NCBI GenBank assembly: GCA_041487075.1
Contig: JBGPMO010000034.1
Location: 1 to 7,504, forward strand
Source: JBGPMO01 sp041487075
GTDB lineage: Bacteria > Patescibacteriota > Minisyncoccia > UBA6257 > 1-14-0-10-40-38
Length of the DNA stretch: 7,504 nucleotides
Direction of reading: 5' to 3'
The translations under genes were made by a program, and so were the position numbers. Below, piece by piece: positions 1 to 5,117 of this stretch. Below the pieces are notes generated by a model that saw only the letters and a list, made by a program, of their open reading frames with translations, was not told the DNA's origin and did no database searches. Each line of letters begins with the position of its first letter. Position 1 is the stretch's first letter.

Positions 1-116
1 AAAAAGAGAACGTGGGTAATAGCCGCAGTCAAGGTGGTCTTGCCATGGTCAACATGACCGATCGTGCCTACATTCACGTGGGGCTTTGTCCGCTGAAATT
101 TTTCTTTTTCTGCCAT
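1..116 (-). CDS. tuf: Elongation factor Tu, N-terminal part (runs off the window)
   Basis: EF-Tu is the GTPase that delivers aminoacyl-tRNA to the ribosomal A site. Only the first 38 residues are inside the window, beginning MAEKEKFQRTKPHVNVGTIG. The G1/P-loop GHVDHGKT is at residues 20-27 and is diagnostic for EF-Tu. The start is the ATG at 116; the preceding minus-strand bases are A/T-rich and show no Shine-Dalgarno motif. It is the last gene of the rpsL-rpsG-fusA-tuf order, separated from the fusA stop by 113 bp that carry a separate promoter. The rest of the gene is beyond base 1. Confidence 0.97.
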   Translation of the reverse strand, partial: MAEKEKFQRTKPHVNVGTIGHVDHGKTTLTAAITHVLF

Positions 117-159
117 ATAAAATTAACTTGTAACTTACGACTGAAATCAAGTACTCATC

Positions 160-188
160 ATCCTAGCCAAATAAGAAATTGATGTCAA
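160..188 (-). promoter_or_regulatory. Promoter for tuf
   Basis: On the minus strand a perfect -35 TTGACA (183-188) and a -10 TAGGAT (160-165, 4 of 6 matches) are separated by 17 bp. The expected transcription start is near 153, leaving an untranslated leader of about 37 bases. This would let tuf be transcribed independently of the upstream str promoter, as is common for this very highly expressed gene. Sequence inference only. Confidence 0.6.
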
Positions 189-199
189 GTGAAGACAGA

Positions 200-208
200 T
201 GTGGATAA
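200..208 (-). promoter_or_regulatory. DnaA box (perfect 9-mer)
   Basis: The minus strand reads TTATCCACA, the strict consensus DnaA-binding 9-mer, in the fusA-tuf spacer, 12 bp upstream of the tuf -35 box. A second perfect copy lies at 4349-4357. A single box is not an origin; it could bind DnaA as a transcription regulator or be chance. Confidence 0.4.
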
Positions 209-229
209 ATAAACACTGTAGAACTTCGT

Positions 230-2350
230 TTATTTTTTTCCTTCTTTAATCAACTCCGCAATGCTGTTCGGCACTTCCTCATAATGATCGAATTCCATCG
301 TAAAGTTGCCACGGCCCTGCGTCATCGAACGAAGCTTGGTCGCATAGCCGAACATTTCAGAGAGCGGCACCTTTGCATCCACCACTTTTATGCCGCCCAT
401 CCGGTCGGTCATTTCCTCGATTCTCGCACGCTTTGAGGAAAGGTCGCCGGTAATATCGCCCAAGTAATTTTGCGGCATCAGTACCTGGACTTTCATAATC
501 GGCTCCAAGATTACCGGCTTCGCGCGCTTAGCGCCCTCTTGCAACGCCATAGAGCCCGCGATTTTGAACGCCATTTCAGAAGAGTCTACTTCGTGGTACG
601 AGCCGTCATAGAGCTCGACTTGTATGTCAACGATGGGATATCCCGCAACCACGCCTTTGATAAGCGCTTCCTCGACGCCCTTCTCTACCGCCGGGATAAA
701 TTCCTGCGGGATCGAACCGCTCTTAATATTATTCTCGAACTCAAACCCTTTGCCGCGTTCAAGCGGCGAGAGCCGAATGCGCACATGGCCATATTGCCCG
801 CGGCCGCCGGACTGCCGGATATATTTGCCTTCTGCCTCTGCCTCCGTTCGAATCGTTTCCTTATAGGCAACCTGCGGCCGGCCGACATTCGCTTCAACGG
901 AAAACTCCCGCTTCATCCGGTCAACAATAATCTCAAGATGAAGTTCTCCCATGCCGGCAATGAGCGTTTCTCCCGTCTCCGCGTTTCCGGAAACGCGGAA
1001 GGTGGGATCTTCTTCAGAGAGCTTGCGGAGCGCCGTACCCATCTTTTCCTGGTCTGCTTTTGTTTTCGGTTCGATGCGAATCGAGATAACCGGCTCGGGA
1101 AATATGATTCTCTCTAAAATAAGAGGGTGATCCGGATCACAGAGCGTATCGCCGGTAGTCGTGCCTTTTAACCCGACAATCGCCGCGATGTCTCCGGCAG
1201 GAACTTCATCTACCTCTTCACGCTGGTTCGCATGCAGCCGCACCACGCGCCCCACCCGCTCCTGCGAATTCTTCGTTGCATTCATAATGTAGCTTCCGCG
1301 CTTTAAGACGCCGGAGTATACGCGGAAAAAAGTTAAGCTGCCGACAAACGGATCGGTCGCGATTTTAAAAGCGAGTGCGGCGAGTGGCTCGTCGTCTTTC
1401 GGCAGGCATGCAACCGGCTCCTTCGTACTCGGGACAAATCCTTTGACCGGAGGGACATCAGCGGGAGAAGGCAAATAATCAATAACCGCATCAAGTATGA
1501 GCTGAACGCCTTTATTTTTAAGCGCCGAACCCGTCAGCACCGGAATAATCGAGAGTTCATGGGTCGCCTTTCTTAACACTTTTTTCAGCGATGTAAGGTC
1601 CGGTTCCTTGCCTTCGAGGTAAGCGTGGAGCAGCACATCATCCCGTTCCACAATTTTTTCAAGAAGTTCATGCCGACGTTTTTTCGCCTCTCCTCTATGC
1701 GCCTCCGGAATTTCTTTTTCAATAATCGTTTCTCCGCGCTCGCCTTCGAAGTAATACGCTTTCATCCGGAGCAGGTCGATGAGCCCCTCAAAGCCGCCCT
1801 CAAGGCCGATGGGGAGCTGAATCGGCATGGCATTTGGATTCAGCCGTTCGCGGATTGATTTCAAACTTTCTTCAAATGATGCGCCCATCCGGTCAAGCTT
1901 GTTAATGAAGCAAATGCGCGGCACTTTATATTCGTCCGCATACCGCCAATTGGTTTCTGATTGCGGCTCTACGCCTGCCACGCCGTCGAAAACCACAACT
2001 GCGCCATCGAGCACGCGCAGCGATCGTTTCACCTCAACCGTGAAATCAATATGCCCTGGCGTGTCAATAAGATTGATTCTGTGCTCATGTTCTTTGCGGT
2101 TCGCGCTTTGCTCGCTCGTGACGTACGTTGGCGTCCAAAAGCACGTTGTTGCGGCGGCAGTGATGGTAATCCCCCGCTCGCGCTCCTGCTCCATCCAATC
2201 CATGACCGTGTCTCCGGTATGCACCTCGCCAATTTTATGAGAAACGCCGGTATAAAAAAGCACCCGCTCCGAAACCGTAGTCTTACCGGCATCAATGTGA
2301 GCGATGATGCCGATGTCACGAACTCTTTCAATAGGGTATTGACGAAGCAT
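230..2350 (-). CDS. fusA: Elongation factor G
   Basis: EF-G is the GTPase that drives ribosomal translocation and, with RRF, ribosome recycling. The 706 residues match the usual bacterial length of about 700. Visible motifs are the P-loop AHIDAGKT (17-24), switch I RGITITAAAT (59-68), DTPGH (96-100) with the catalytic His100, NKLD (150-153), and the domain IV signature GGRGQYGHV. The C-terminus ends in a Lys-rich tail. A short hydrophilic insertion (about 79-91) lies between switch I and DTPGH. The start at 2350 gives the normal N-terminus MLRQYPIERVRDIG; no Shine-Dalgarno motif precedes it, the leader being A/T-rich. It is the third gene of the str operon. Unusually, a partial copy of its own 5' end sits 188 bp upstream (see 2365-2538), so the mRNA between rpsG and fusA is longer and more structured than usual. 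Confidence 0.98.
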   Translation of the reverse strand: MLRQYPIERVRDIGIIAHIDAGKTTVSERVLFYTGVSHKIGEVHTGDTVMDWMEQERERGITITAAATTCFWTPTYVTSEQSANRKEHEHRINLIDTPGHIDFTVEVKRSLRVLDGAVVVFDGVAGVEPQSETNWRYADEYKVPRICFINKLDRMGASFEESLKSIRERLNPNAMPIQLPIGLEGGFEGLIDLLRMKAYYFEGERGETIIEKEIPEAHRGEAKKRRHELLEKIVERDDVLLHAYLEGKEPDLTSLKKVLRKATHELSIIPVLTGSALKNKGVQLILDAVIDYLPSPADVPPVKGFVPSTKEPVACLPKDDEPLAALAFKIATDPFVGSLTFFRVYSGVLKRGSYIMNATKNSQERVGRVVRLHANQREEVDEVPAGDIAAIVGLKGTTTGDTLCDPDHPLILERIIFPEPVISIRIEPKTKADQEKMGTALRKLSEEDPTFRVSGNAETGETLIAGMGELHLEIIVDRMKREFSVEANVGRPQVAYKETIRTEAEAEGKYIRQSGGRGQYGHVRIRLSPLERGKGFEFENNIKSGSIPQEFIPAVEKGVEEALIKGVVAGYPIVDIQVELYDGSYHEVDSSEMAFKIAGSMALQEGAKRAKPVILEPIMKVQVLMPQNYLGDITGDLSSKRARIEEMTDRMGGIKVVDAKVPLSEMFGYATKLRSMTQGRGNFTMEFDHYEEVPNSIAELIKEGKK

Positions 2351-2374
2351 ATGAAGAGAATATTTTACACGCGA

Positions 2375-2486
2375 ACATTGATGCGGGAAAGGGGTCGGGG
2401 AAACGCGAGTTTCCCCGATGCGGAAATACTAAAACCGATGGGTGTTAGGAAGCCCCGAACGAACGAGAGGGGCGACGCATCAATGT
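2375..2486. repeat. 112-bp segment with perfect 11-bp inverted ends and internal hairpins (MITE/REP-like candidate)
   Basis: The left end ACATTGATGCG (2375-2385) is the exact reverse complement of the right end CGCATCAATGT (2476-2486). The right end is at the same time the last bases of the truncated fusA homology (coding HIDA). Inside is a perfect 10-bp hairpin with a GCGA tetraloop (arms 2395-2404 and 2409-2418, a GNRA-type loop in RNA) and a second G/C-rich inverted pair, GCCCC/GGGGC, around 2453-2473. There is no transposase and no clear target-site duplication, so mobility is unproven. It may equally be a structured mRNA leader of fusA. I do not recognise the family. Confidence 0.5.
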
Positions 2487-2505
2487 GAGCGATGATGCCG
2501 ATGTC
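2477..2505 (-). repeat. 29-bp perfect direct repeat, partner at 2289-2317
   Basis: The bases coding DIGIIAHIDA are identical at 2477-2505 (truncated copy) and 2289-2317 (fusA), same orientation, 188 bp apart. Flanking bases on the 5' coding side are diverged. Homologous exchange between the two copies would remove exactly 188 bp and leave one intact fusA starting MPRQYPIEKV. The same layout could also come from an assembly join at a shared 29-mer. Confidence 0.9.
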
Positions 2506-2538
2506 TCTTACTTTCTCGATAGGATATTGTCTGGGCAT

Positions 2539-2643
2539 ACAATAACAGCCACTAGTGTTTAGCTACGAGCGACTAGAGATAAGAGATTTTTGCTTAATTT
2601 CCTAATGACTCATCGCTCATCGCTATTGGTTAGTCGCTATTCC
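2539..2643. other. rpsG-fusA' spacer with CACTAGTG and short repeated words
   Basis: This 105-bp spacer has no gene. Read on the minus strand it contains repeated short words (AGCGAC, AGCGATGAGCGATGAG, CTAGTC) and the 8-bp palindrome CACTAGTG (2550-2557), which sits 11 bases before the ATG of the truncated fusA copy. The same palindrome lies 10 bases before the rpsL start. No terminator or Shine-Dalgarno site is seen, so transcription probably reads through from rpsG. Confidence 0.55.
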
Positions 2644-3111
2644 TTACCATTGGAAGTGCGCAAACGCCCGGTTTGCTTCTGCCATCCTATGCATATCCTG
2701 CTTTTTCTTAATGGCAGCTCCTTCGTTCTTTGCAGCAAGGAGGAACTCTTCCGCAAGCCGCTCCGCCATCGGTTTTCCTTTCTTTGCGCGCGCCGCCTGA
2801 ATAATCCAGCGGCCGGCAAGCATAAATTTCCGCGCCGCGCGCACTTCGCGAGGCACTTGGTAATTCGCGCCTCCGATACGCTTTGAAACAACCTCAACTG
2901 CCGGCGCGGCATTCTCAATCGCCTTTTCAAAAACAACAAGGGGTTCTTGCTTCGATTTCTCCTTTACCTCATCCAATGCGGTATATAAAATTTTCTCGGC
3001 AATGCTCTTTTTGCCCCCGTGCATTAAATAATTCGTAAACCGATGCACCGCTACGCTTCCGTAACGGAAATCCGGCTCATGATCGCGCTTGTAATTTCTT
3101 TTTTTACGCAT
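2644..3111 (-). CDS. rpsG: 30S ribosomal protein S7
   Basis: S7 binds the 3' major domain of 16S rRNA, nucleates assembly of the 30S head and lines the E site. The product has 155 residues, about the typical 156 of bacterial S7. It has the basic N-terminus, the conserved FTNYLMHGGKKSIAEKI core (about 25-41), the segment IGGANYQVPREVRAAR, and a C-terminus AEANRAFAHFQW matching the family ending FAHYRW. It starts 17 bases after the rpsL stop; AAGG lies only one base from the ATG, so the start has no well-spaced SD site. It is the second gene of the str operon. In E. coli S7 is the autogenous translational repressor of this operon; nothing here shows whether that holds. Confidence 0.97.
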   Translation of the reverse strand: MRKKRNYKRDHEPDFRYGSVAVHRFTNYLMHGGKKSIAEKILYTALDEVKEKSKQEPLVVFEKAIENAAPAVEVVSKRIGGANYQVPREVRAARKFMLAGRWIIQAARAKKGKPMAERLAEEFLLAAKNEGAAIKKKQDMHRMAEANRAFAHFQW

Positions 3112-3128
3112 ACCTTAATCGCTTATTA

Positions 3129-3539
3129 CTATGCCTTCGGTTTCCTCGCCCCGTACTTGCTCCGTTGCTGATGCCGCTCCACTCCTCCGGTATCAAGAAC
3201 GCCGCGGACAATATGATAGCGGACACCCGGAAGGTCTTTGACCCTGCCGCCGCGAATAATAACCACGGAATGCTCTTGCAGATTGTGCCCTTCCCCGGGG
3301 ATATAGGCGGTGACTTCAATGCCGTTCGTAAGCCGGACGCGGGCAATTTTTCGGAGTGCCGAGTTTGGCTTTTTCGGCGTCATCGTTTTAACCTGCACGC
3401 ATACGCCGCGCTTAAACGGTGACGCAGTTTTTACCGGACGATTTTGAATCGTATTAAAATAACGCTGGAGTGCCGGCGCTTTTGATTGATACAAAGTCTT
3501 TTCTCTGCCTTTGCGGACAAGTTGTCGGATTGTTGGCAT
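3129..3539 (-). CDS. rpsL: 30S ribosomal protein S12
   Basis: S12 lies at the 30S decoding centre and controls tRNA-selection accuracy. The 136 residues include MPTIRQLVRKGRE at the start, the decoding loop TPKKPNSALRK and the second loop GGRVKDLPGVRYH, both with unmodified residues at the two lysines whose substitution gives streptomycin resistance. The Asp in KDLPG is the one methylthiolated by RimO in bacteria that have that enzyme. It is the first gene of the str operon, with its promoter 42 bp upstream. The start codon is preceded by a run of U residues (minus strand TTTTTTTTA then ATG) and no Shine-Dalgarno motif, an unusual leader for such a highly expressed gene. Confidence 0.98.
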   Translation of the reverse strand: MPTIRQLVRKGREKTLYQSKAPALQRYFNTIQNRPVKTASPFKRGVCVQVKTMTPKKPNSALRKIARVRLTNGIEVTAYIPGEGHNLQEHSVVIIRGGRVKDLPGVRYHIVRGVLDTGGVERHQQRSKYGARKPKA

Positions 3540-3549
3540 TTAAAAAAAA

Positions 3550-3570
3550 CACTAGTGACTAGTTGACTAG
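3550..3570 (-). repeat. CTAGT-word repeats in the rpsL leader
   Basis: On the minus strand the leader between promoter and rpsL reads as successive near-copies CTAGTCA, ACTAGTC, ACTAGTG, ending in the palindrome CACTAGTG (3550-3557), then a T-run and the ATG. In RNA this is self-complementary (ACTAGT is a palindrome present twice) and could pair with itself or with the second CACTAGTG copy at 2550-2557. Confidence 0.6.
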
Positions 3571-3580
3571 GGTAACTTGA

Positions 3581-3608
3581 ATGATAGCAGACATGGCGAA
3601 ATCGTCAA
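3581..3608 (-). promoter_or_regulatory. Promoter of the str operon (rpsL-rpsG-fusA)
   Basis: On the minus strand -35 TTGACG (3603-3608, 5 of 6) and -10 TATCAT (3581-3586, 4 of 6), 16 bp apart, with an extended -10 TGC just before TATCAT. The expected start is near 3574, giving a leader of about 35 bases before rpsL. It lies immediately after the stop of the protease gene, whose mRNA could also read into the operon since no terminator separates them. Confidence 0.7.
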
Positions 3609-3617
3609 CCCCGCACC

Positions 3618-4268
3618 TCAAAACATCCCCGCACTGCCGACAAAAAGGCGGTACACAAACTCAATAATCGGGCTGATGAATGAAAATCCGAAAAAGATGA
3701 AAAGCAACAACAAGGTAAAGCCATGACGCATAAGAAAAGAGCGAAGTGCGGCGTATCGTTCCGGAAGAAAAGCAAAGAGCACGTTTGAGCCGTCGAGCGG
3801 AGGAATGGGAAGTAAATTAAAAATGGCAAGAGATATATTAATAAGCACCACAATATTTAAAAGGCCGATAAATCCAACCATAGCGGTTGTGACAAGCATT
3901 GCAGTAAGAATCCTGATTAATATCCCGAAGACTGCGGCGAGAAGCAGATTAGAAAGGGGTCCGGCCGCGGCAATGATACCGGCGCCGCGCCGCGGATTCG
4001 AAAGATTCATGGGGTTATAGGGTACGGGCTTTGCCCATCCGAAAATCGGTGCCGGCACCCCAAAGAGAGCCGGAAGCGCCATAAGAAGCGGCAAAATAAT
4101 CGAGCCGAAAGGATCGATATGCTTTAAAGGATTCAGGGTAAGCCGGCCGGCATCTTTTGCTGTTGTGTCGCCGAGCCGAAGCGCAATTACTCCATGAGAA
4201 ATCTCGTGCACCATCACTGAAAAAATAAGGACGAGCAGTTCAAAAATTAAAACAGTAAATGAGGACAT
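3618..4268 (-). CDS. Site-2 protease-type membrane zinc metalloprotease (peptidase family M50)
   Basis: The 216-residue integral membrane protein belongs to the short form of M50 intramembrane proteases. The zinc-binding HEISH (HExxH) is at residues 21-25 inside the first hydrophobic segment. The conserved GWAKPVPYNP stretch is at 77-86, GPLSNLLLA at 103-111, and the third-ligand motif NLLPIPPLDG with Asp159 at 151-160. Further hydrophobic segments run about 54-72, 96-125, 131-153 and 184-203. No PDZ domain is present, so it is a minimal form like many small bacterial homologues. The start at 4268 is chosen because SD-like GGAG lies 5 bases upstream and the protein then begins at the usual distance from HExxH. 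A longer in-frame reading to 4520 adds 84 residues without family character. The substrate is unknown; family members cleave membrane-bound regulators. Confidence 0.92.
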   Translation of the reverse strand: MSSFTVLIFELLVLIFSVMVHEISHGVIALRLGDTTAKDAGRLTLNPLKHIDPFGSIILPLLMALPALFGVPAPIFGWAKPVPYNPMNLSNPRRGAGIIAAAGPLSNLLLAAVFGILIRILTAMLVTTAMVGFIGLLNIVVLINISLAIFNLLPIPPLDGSNVLFAFLPERYAALRSFLMRHGFTLLLLFIFFGFSFISPIIEFVYRLFVGSAGMF

Positions 4269-4284
4269 ATACTCTCCGGAGTAT
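4269..4284 (-). promoter_or_regulatory. SD site inside a 6-bp hairpin before the protease start
   Basis: ATACTC and GAGTAT form a perfect inverted repeat with a 4-base loop that directly abuts the ATG. The SD-like GGAG (4274-4277) lies partly in the loop and partly in the downstream arm. The hairpin could limit initiation, but it is short and rich in A-U pairs. Confidence 0.4.
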
Positions 4285-4348
4285 CGCACGTAAAAAGTGA
4301 TTCGACAAGAAGAATGTCCTTTTAAAAACGCTAGGGCAAGATGAGAGC

Positions 4349-4357
4349 TGTGGATAA
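4349..4357 (-). promoter_or_regulatory. DnaA box (perfect 9-mer)
   Basis: The minus strand reads TTATCCACA. It sits five bases upstream of the -35 box of the plus-strand promoter at 4363-4391 and about 80 bp upstream of the protease start, so it lies between two divergent transcription units. The same motif occurs at 200-208. Function is unproven. Confidence 0.4.
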
Positions 4358-4362
4358 ACAAC

Positions 4363-4391
4363 TTCACAAAAAGGAAGTGCAGTGCAATACT
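4363..4391 (+). promoter_or_regulatory. Promoter for the candidate non-coding RNA
   Basis: -35 TTCACA (4363-4368, 5 of 6) and -10 AATACT (4386-4391, 4 of 6) are exactly 17 bp apart, and the -10 is preceded by TGC (extended -10). The expected start is near 4398. Confidence 0.5.
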
Positions 4392-4397
4392 CGAAGG

Positions 4398-4597
4398 AGC
4401 GCTGGAGCTTCGTCGCTCGACGAACACATCCAGAAGCTCCCTCTCGTAGAGGGATGATGACTCTTTTCGTGGGGGGATTTGTTTCCGCCACCGCCAGAGC
4501 ACGAACTTCACTTGGCTCAAATAAGTATCCGTCGGGTGTCACTCCTGAGCACCCAACAAAGCCAAGAGATGAAGCCGCTGCTCTGGCGGCTTTTTTT
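4398..4597 (+). ncRNA. Candidate structured non-coding RNA, about 200 nt, class not recognised
   Basis: Between a plausible promoter and an intrinsic terminator lie about 200 bases rich in perfect inverted repeats. These are GGAGCTTC (4404-4411) with GAAGCTCC (4433-4440); inside it TTCGTCG with CGACGAA (4409-4415 and 4418-4424), which competes for three bases; TCCCTC with GAGGGA (4438-4443 and 4449-4454); TTCGTG with CACGAA (4466-4471 and 4500-4505); and a nested hairpin CTTGGCT/AGCCAAG (4511-4517, 4560-4566) enclosing GGGTG/CACCC (4534-4538, 4550-4554) whose stem extends by TCA/TGA. Such density is not expected for coding DNA, and the open frame across it (from GTG 4382) runs into the terminator. 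I see no signature of tmRNA, RNase P RNA, SRP RNA or a known riboswitch; its size fits 6S RNA but I could not build the 6S fold. No protein-coding gene starts downstream, so it is more likely a free RNA than a leader. Confidence 0.45.
4572..4597 (+). terminator. Rho-independent terminator of the candidate RNA
   Basis: AAGCCGC and GCGGCTT form a 7-bp G/C-rich stem with a 7-base loop, followed by a run of seven T (4591-4597). Confidence 0.85.
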
Positions 4598-4604
4598 AAT
4601 GCAT

Positions 4605-4636
4605 AAAAAAGATCCGCACGGAACTCGTGCGGATCT
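4605..4636 (-). terminator. Rho-independent terminator of the DUF1653-like gene
   Basis: AGATCCGCACG (4610-4620) and its perfect complement (4626-4636) form an 11-bp stem with a 5-base loop. On the minus strand the stem is followed by six T (plus-strand A run 4605-4610). It stands back to back with the plus-strand terminator at 4572-4597, so the two transcripts are convergent. Confidence 0.88.
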
Positions 4637-4671
4637 AGGCAGGGAACATGGCATTCTCCAGAGTATGCCTT

Positions 4672-4899
4672 TCAGGGAAATTCGCGACTCAATACGAGTT
4701 CGCCGCTCGCAATACGCGCGGCGAAGTTGCGTTCGGATTGCGTACAATAAATTCCTCGCCCATCGATATAGAGATGGCGGAACACCGTCAGGCGCGCGCC
4801 AGTATCGATATCAACGGCGAGATCGAGTACCAGATATTGATTTTCTTTGCAATCGATATAGATGCCCGGATGCACCGAAGTGTAAGAAAGTTCGTCCAT
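4672..4899 (-). CDS. Small DUF1653-like protein
   Basis: The product is a 75-residue soluble protein of unknown biochemical role. Residues 10-59 match the DUF1653 pattern as I know it: HPGIY (10-14), a C/YKxNxYxVL segment (17-25), DTGxxLTVFRHLY (32-44), DGRGIY (46-51), then a Phe at 59. Family members are small single-domain proteins of about 60-80 residues, so the length fits. I chose the ATG at 4899 over the in-frame ATG at 4953 because GAGGA lies 7 bases upstream and the promoter's -10 box overlaps the earlier ATG, which would then not be transcribed. It has its own promoter and terminator, so it is a single-gene unit, divergent from the two-repeat protein gene at 5118. The family call is from memory of the pattern and is moderately sure; the reading frame is well supported. 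Confidence 0.75.
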   Translation of the reverse strand: MDELSYTSVHPGIYIDCKENQYLVLDLAVDIDTGARLTVFRHLYIDGRGIYCTQSERNFAARIASGELVLSREFP

Positions 4900-4951
4900 G
4901 CTGATTTCCTCGCAAAAGATAGTCAAAGTACAGCTCAAAGGAGCTAATTTC

Positions 4952-4980
4952 ATAGTACGCTCTTTATCCTAATTTGGCAA
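4952..4980 (-). promoter_or_regulatory. Promoter of the DUF1653-like gene
   Basis: On the minus strand -35 TTGCCA (4975-4980, 5 of 6) and -10 TACTAT (4952-4957) are separated by 17 bp. The start is expected near 4945, about 45 bases before the chosen ATG. The -35 box overlaps the left arm of GGCAAG/CTTGCC (4976-4981 and 5003-5008), an inverted repeat in the middle of the divergent promoter region that might be an operator. Confidence 0.55.
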
Positions 4981-5016
4981 GGGTTTTGGGGGCTTTGAGG
5001 GGCTTGCCGAAAGTAC

Positions 5017-5046
5017 TTGACAAATATATTGCTAGTATGCTATACT
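5017..5046 (+). promoter_or_regulatory. Strong promoter with operator-like palindrome, for the two-repeat protein
   Basis: A perfect -35 TTGACA (5017-5022) and -10 TATACT (5041-5046, 5 of 6) are 18 bp apart. The -10 overlaps a perfect inverted repeat TAGTAT-GCT-ATACTA (5033-5047), placed where a repressor would block RNA polymerase. The expected start near 5053 leaves a leader of about 65 bases. Confidence 0.78.
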
Positions 5047-5117
5047 AACCCCGTGTTCAGTTCGGCTCTCTCAAGGGCCTTTTCCAACCTAATAGTTTTA
5101 GTCCTATGGAGGACATC

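Larger units (their letters stand above)
2365..2538 (-). pseudogene. Truncated second fusA 5' end / 57-codon leader reading frame
   Basis: Starting at the ATG at 2538, the first 21 codons read MPRQYPIEKVRDIGIIAHID plus A, a normal EF-G N-terminus up to the P-loop. The frame then leaves EF-G homology, continues through a hairpin-rich segment as low-plausibility residues, and stops at TAA (2367-2365), 14 bases before the true fusA ATG. It is out of frame with fusA (offset 188 bases). The first 33 bases differ from fusA at 11 positions, mostly synonymous (GTA/GTT, AGA/CGT, TAT/TAC), but the next 29 are identical. It is best read as a remnant of a duplicated or replaced fusA start. If translated, it would act as an upstream leader frame ending next to the fusA start. 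It cannot make a GTPase, since the P-loop is cut after HIDA. Confidence 0.75.

Noticed and set aside
470..2488. Plus-strand frames opposite fusA
   Set aside because: Shadows of a fully conserved EF-G gene.
2365..2538. Intron or intein at the EF-G P-loop
   Set aside because: P-loops are favoured sites for such elements, but the sequence after the segment restarts a full fusA from its own ATG instead of continuing with GKTT, so nothing would be spliced into a complete protein.
4280..4308. Promoter TTGTCG-17-GATACT on the minus strand for the protease gene
   Set aside because: It would start the mRNA at about 4273, inside the SD site, leaving a leader of some five bases; it contradicts the clear SD.
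4269..4520. 84-residue N-terminal extension of the membrane protease
   Set aside because: It overlaps the candidate RNA and a DnaA box, has no family character, and the ATG at 4268 has an SD site and gives the normal distance to HEISH.
4240..4542. Minus-strand 100-codon frame in the same region
   Set aside because: Low-plausibility composition, overlaps the protease start and the candidate RNA, no SD or promoter of its own.
4382..4606. Plus-strand 74-codon frame starting GTG
   Set aside because: It runs through the terminator stem and T-run, has no SD, and coincides with dense inverted repeats; a non-coding RNA explains the region better.
4980..5005. G-quadruplex in the divergent promoter region
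   Set aside because: Only three runs of three or more G are present; a canonical quadruplex needs four.
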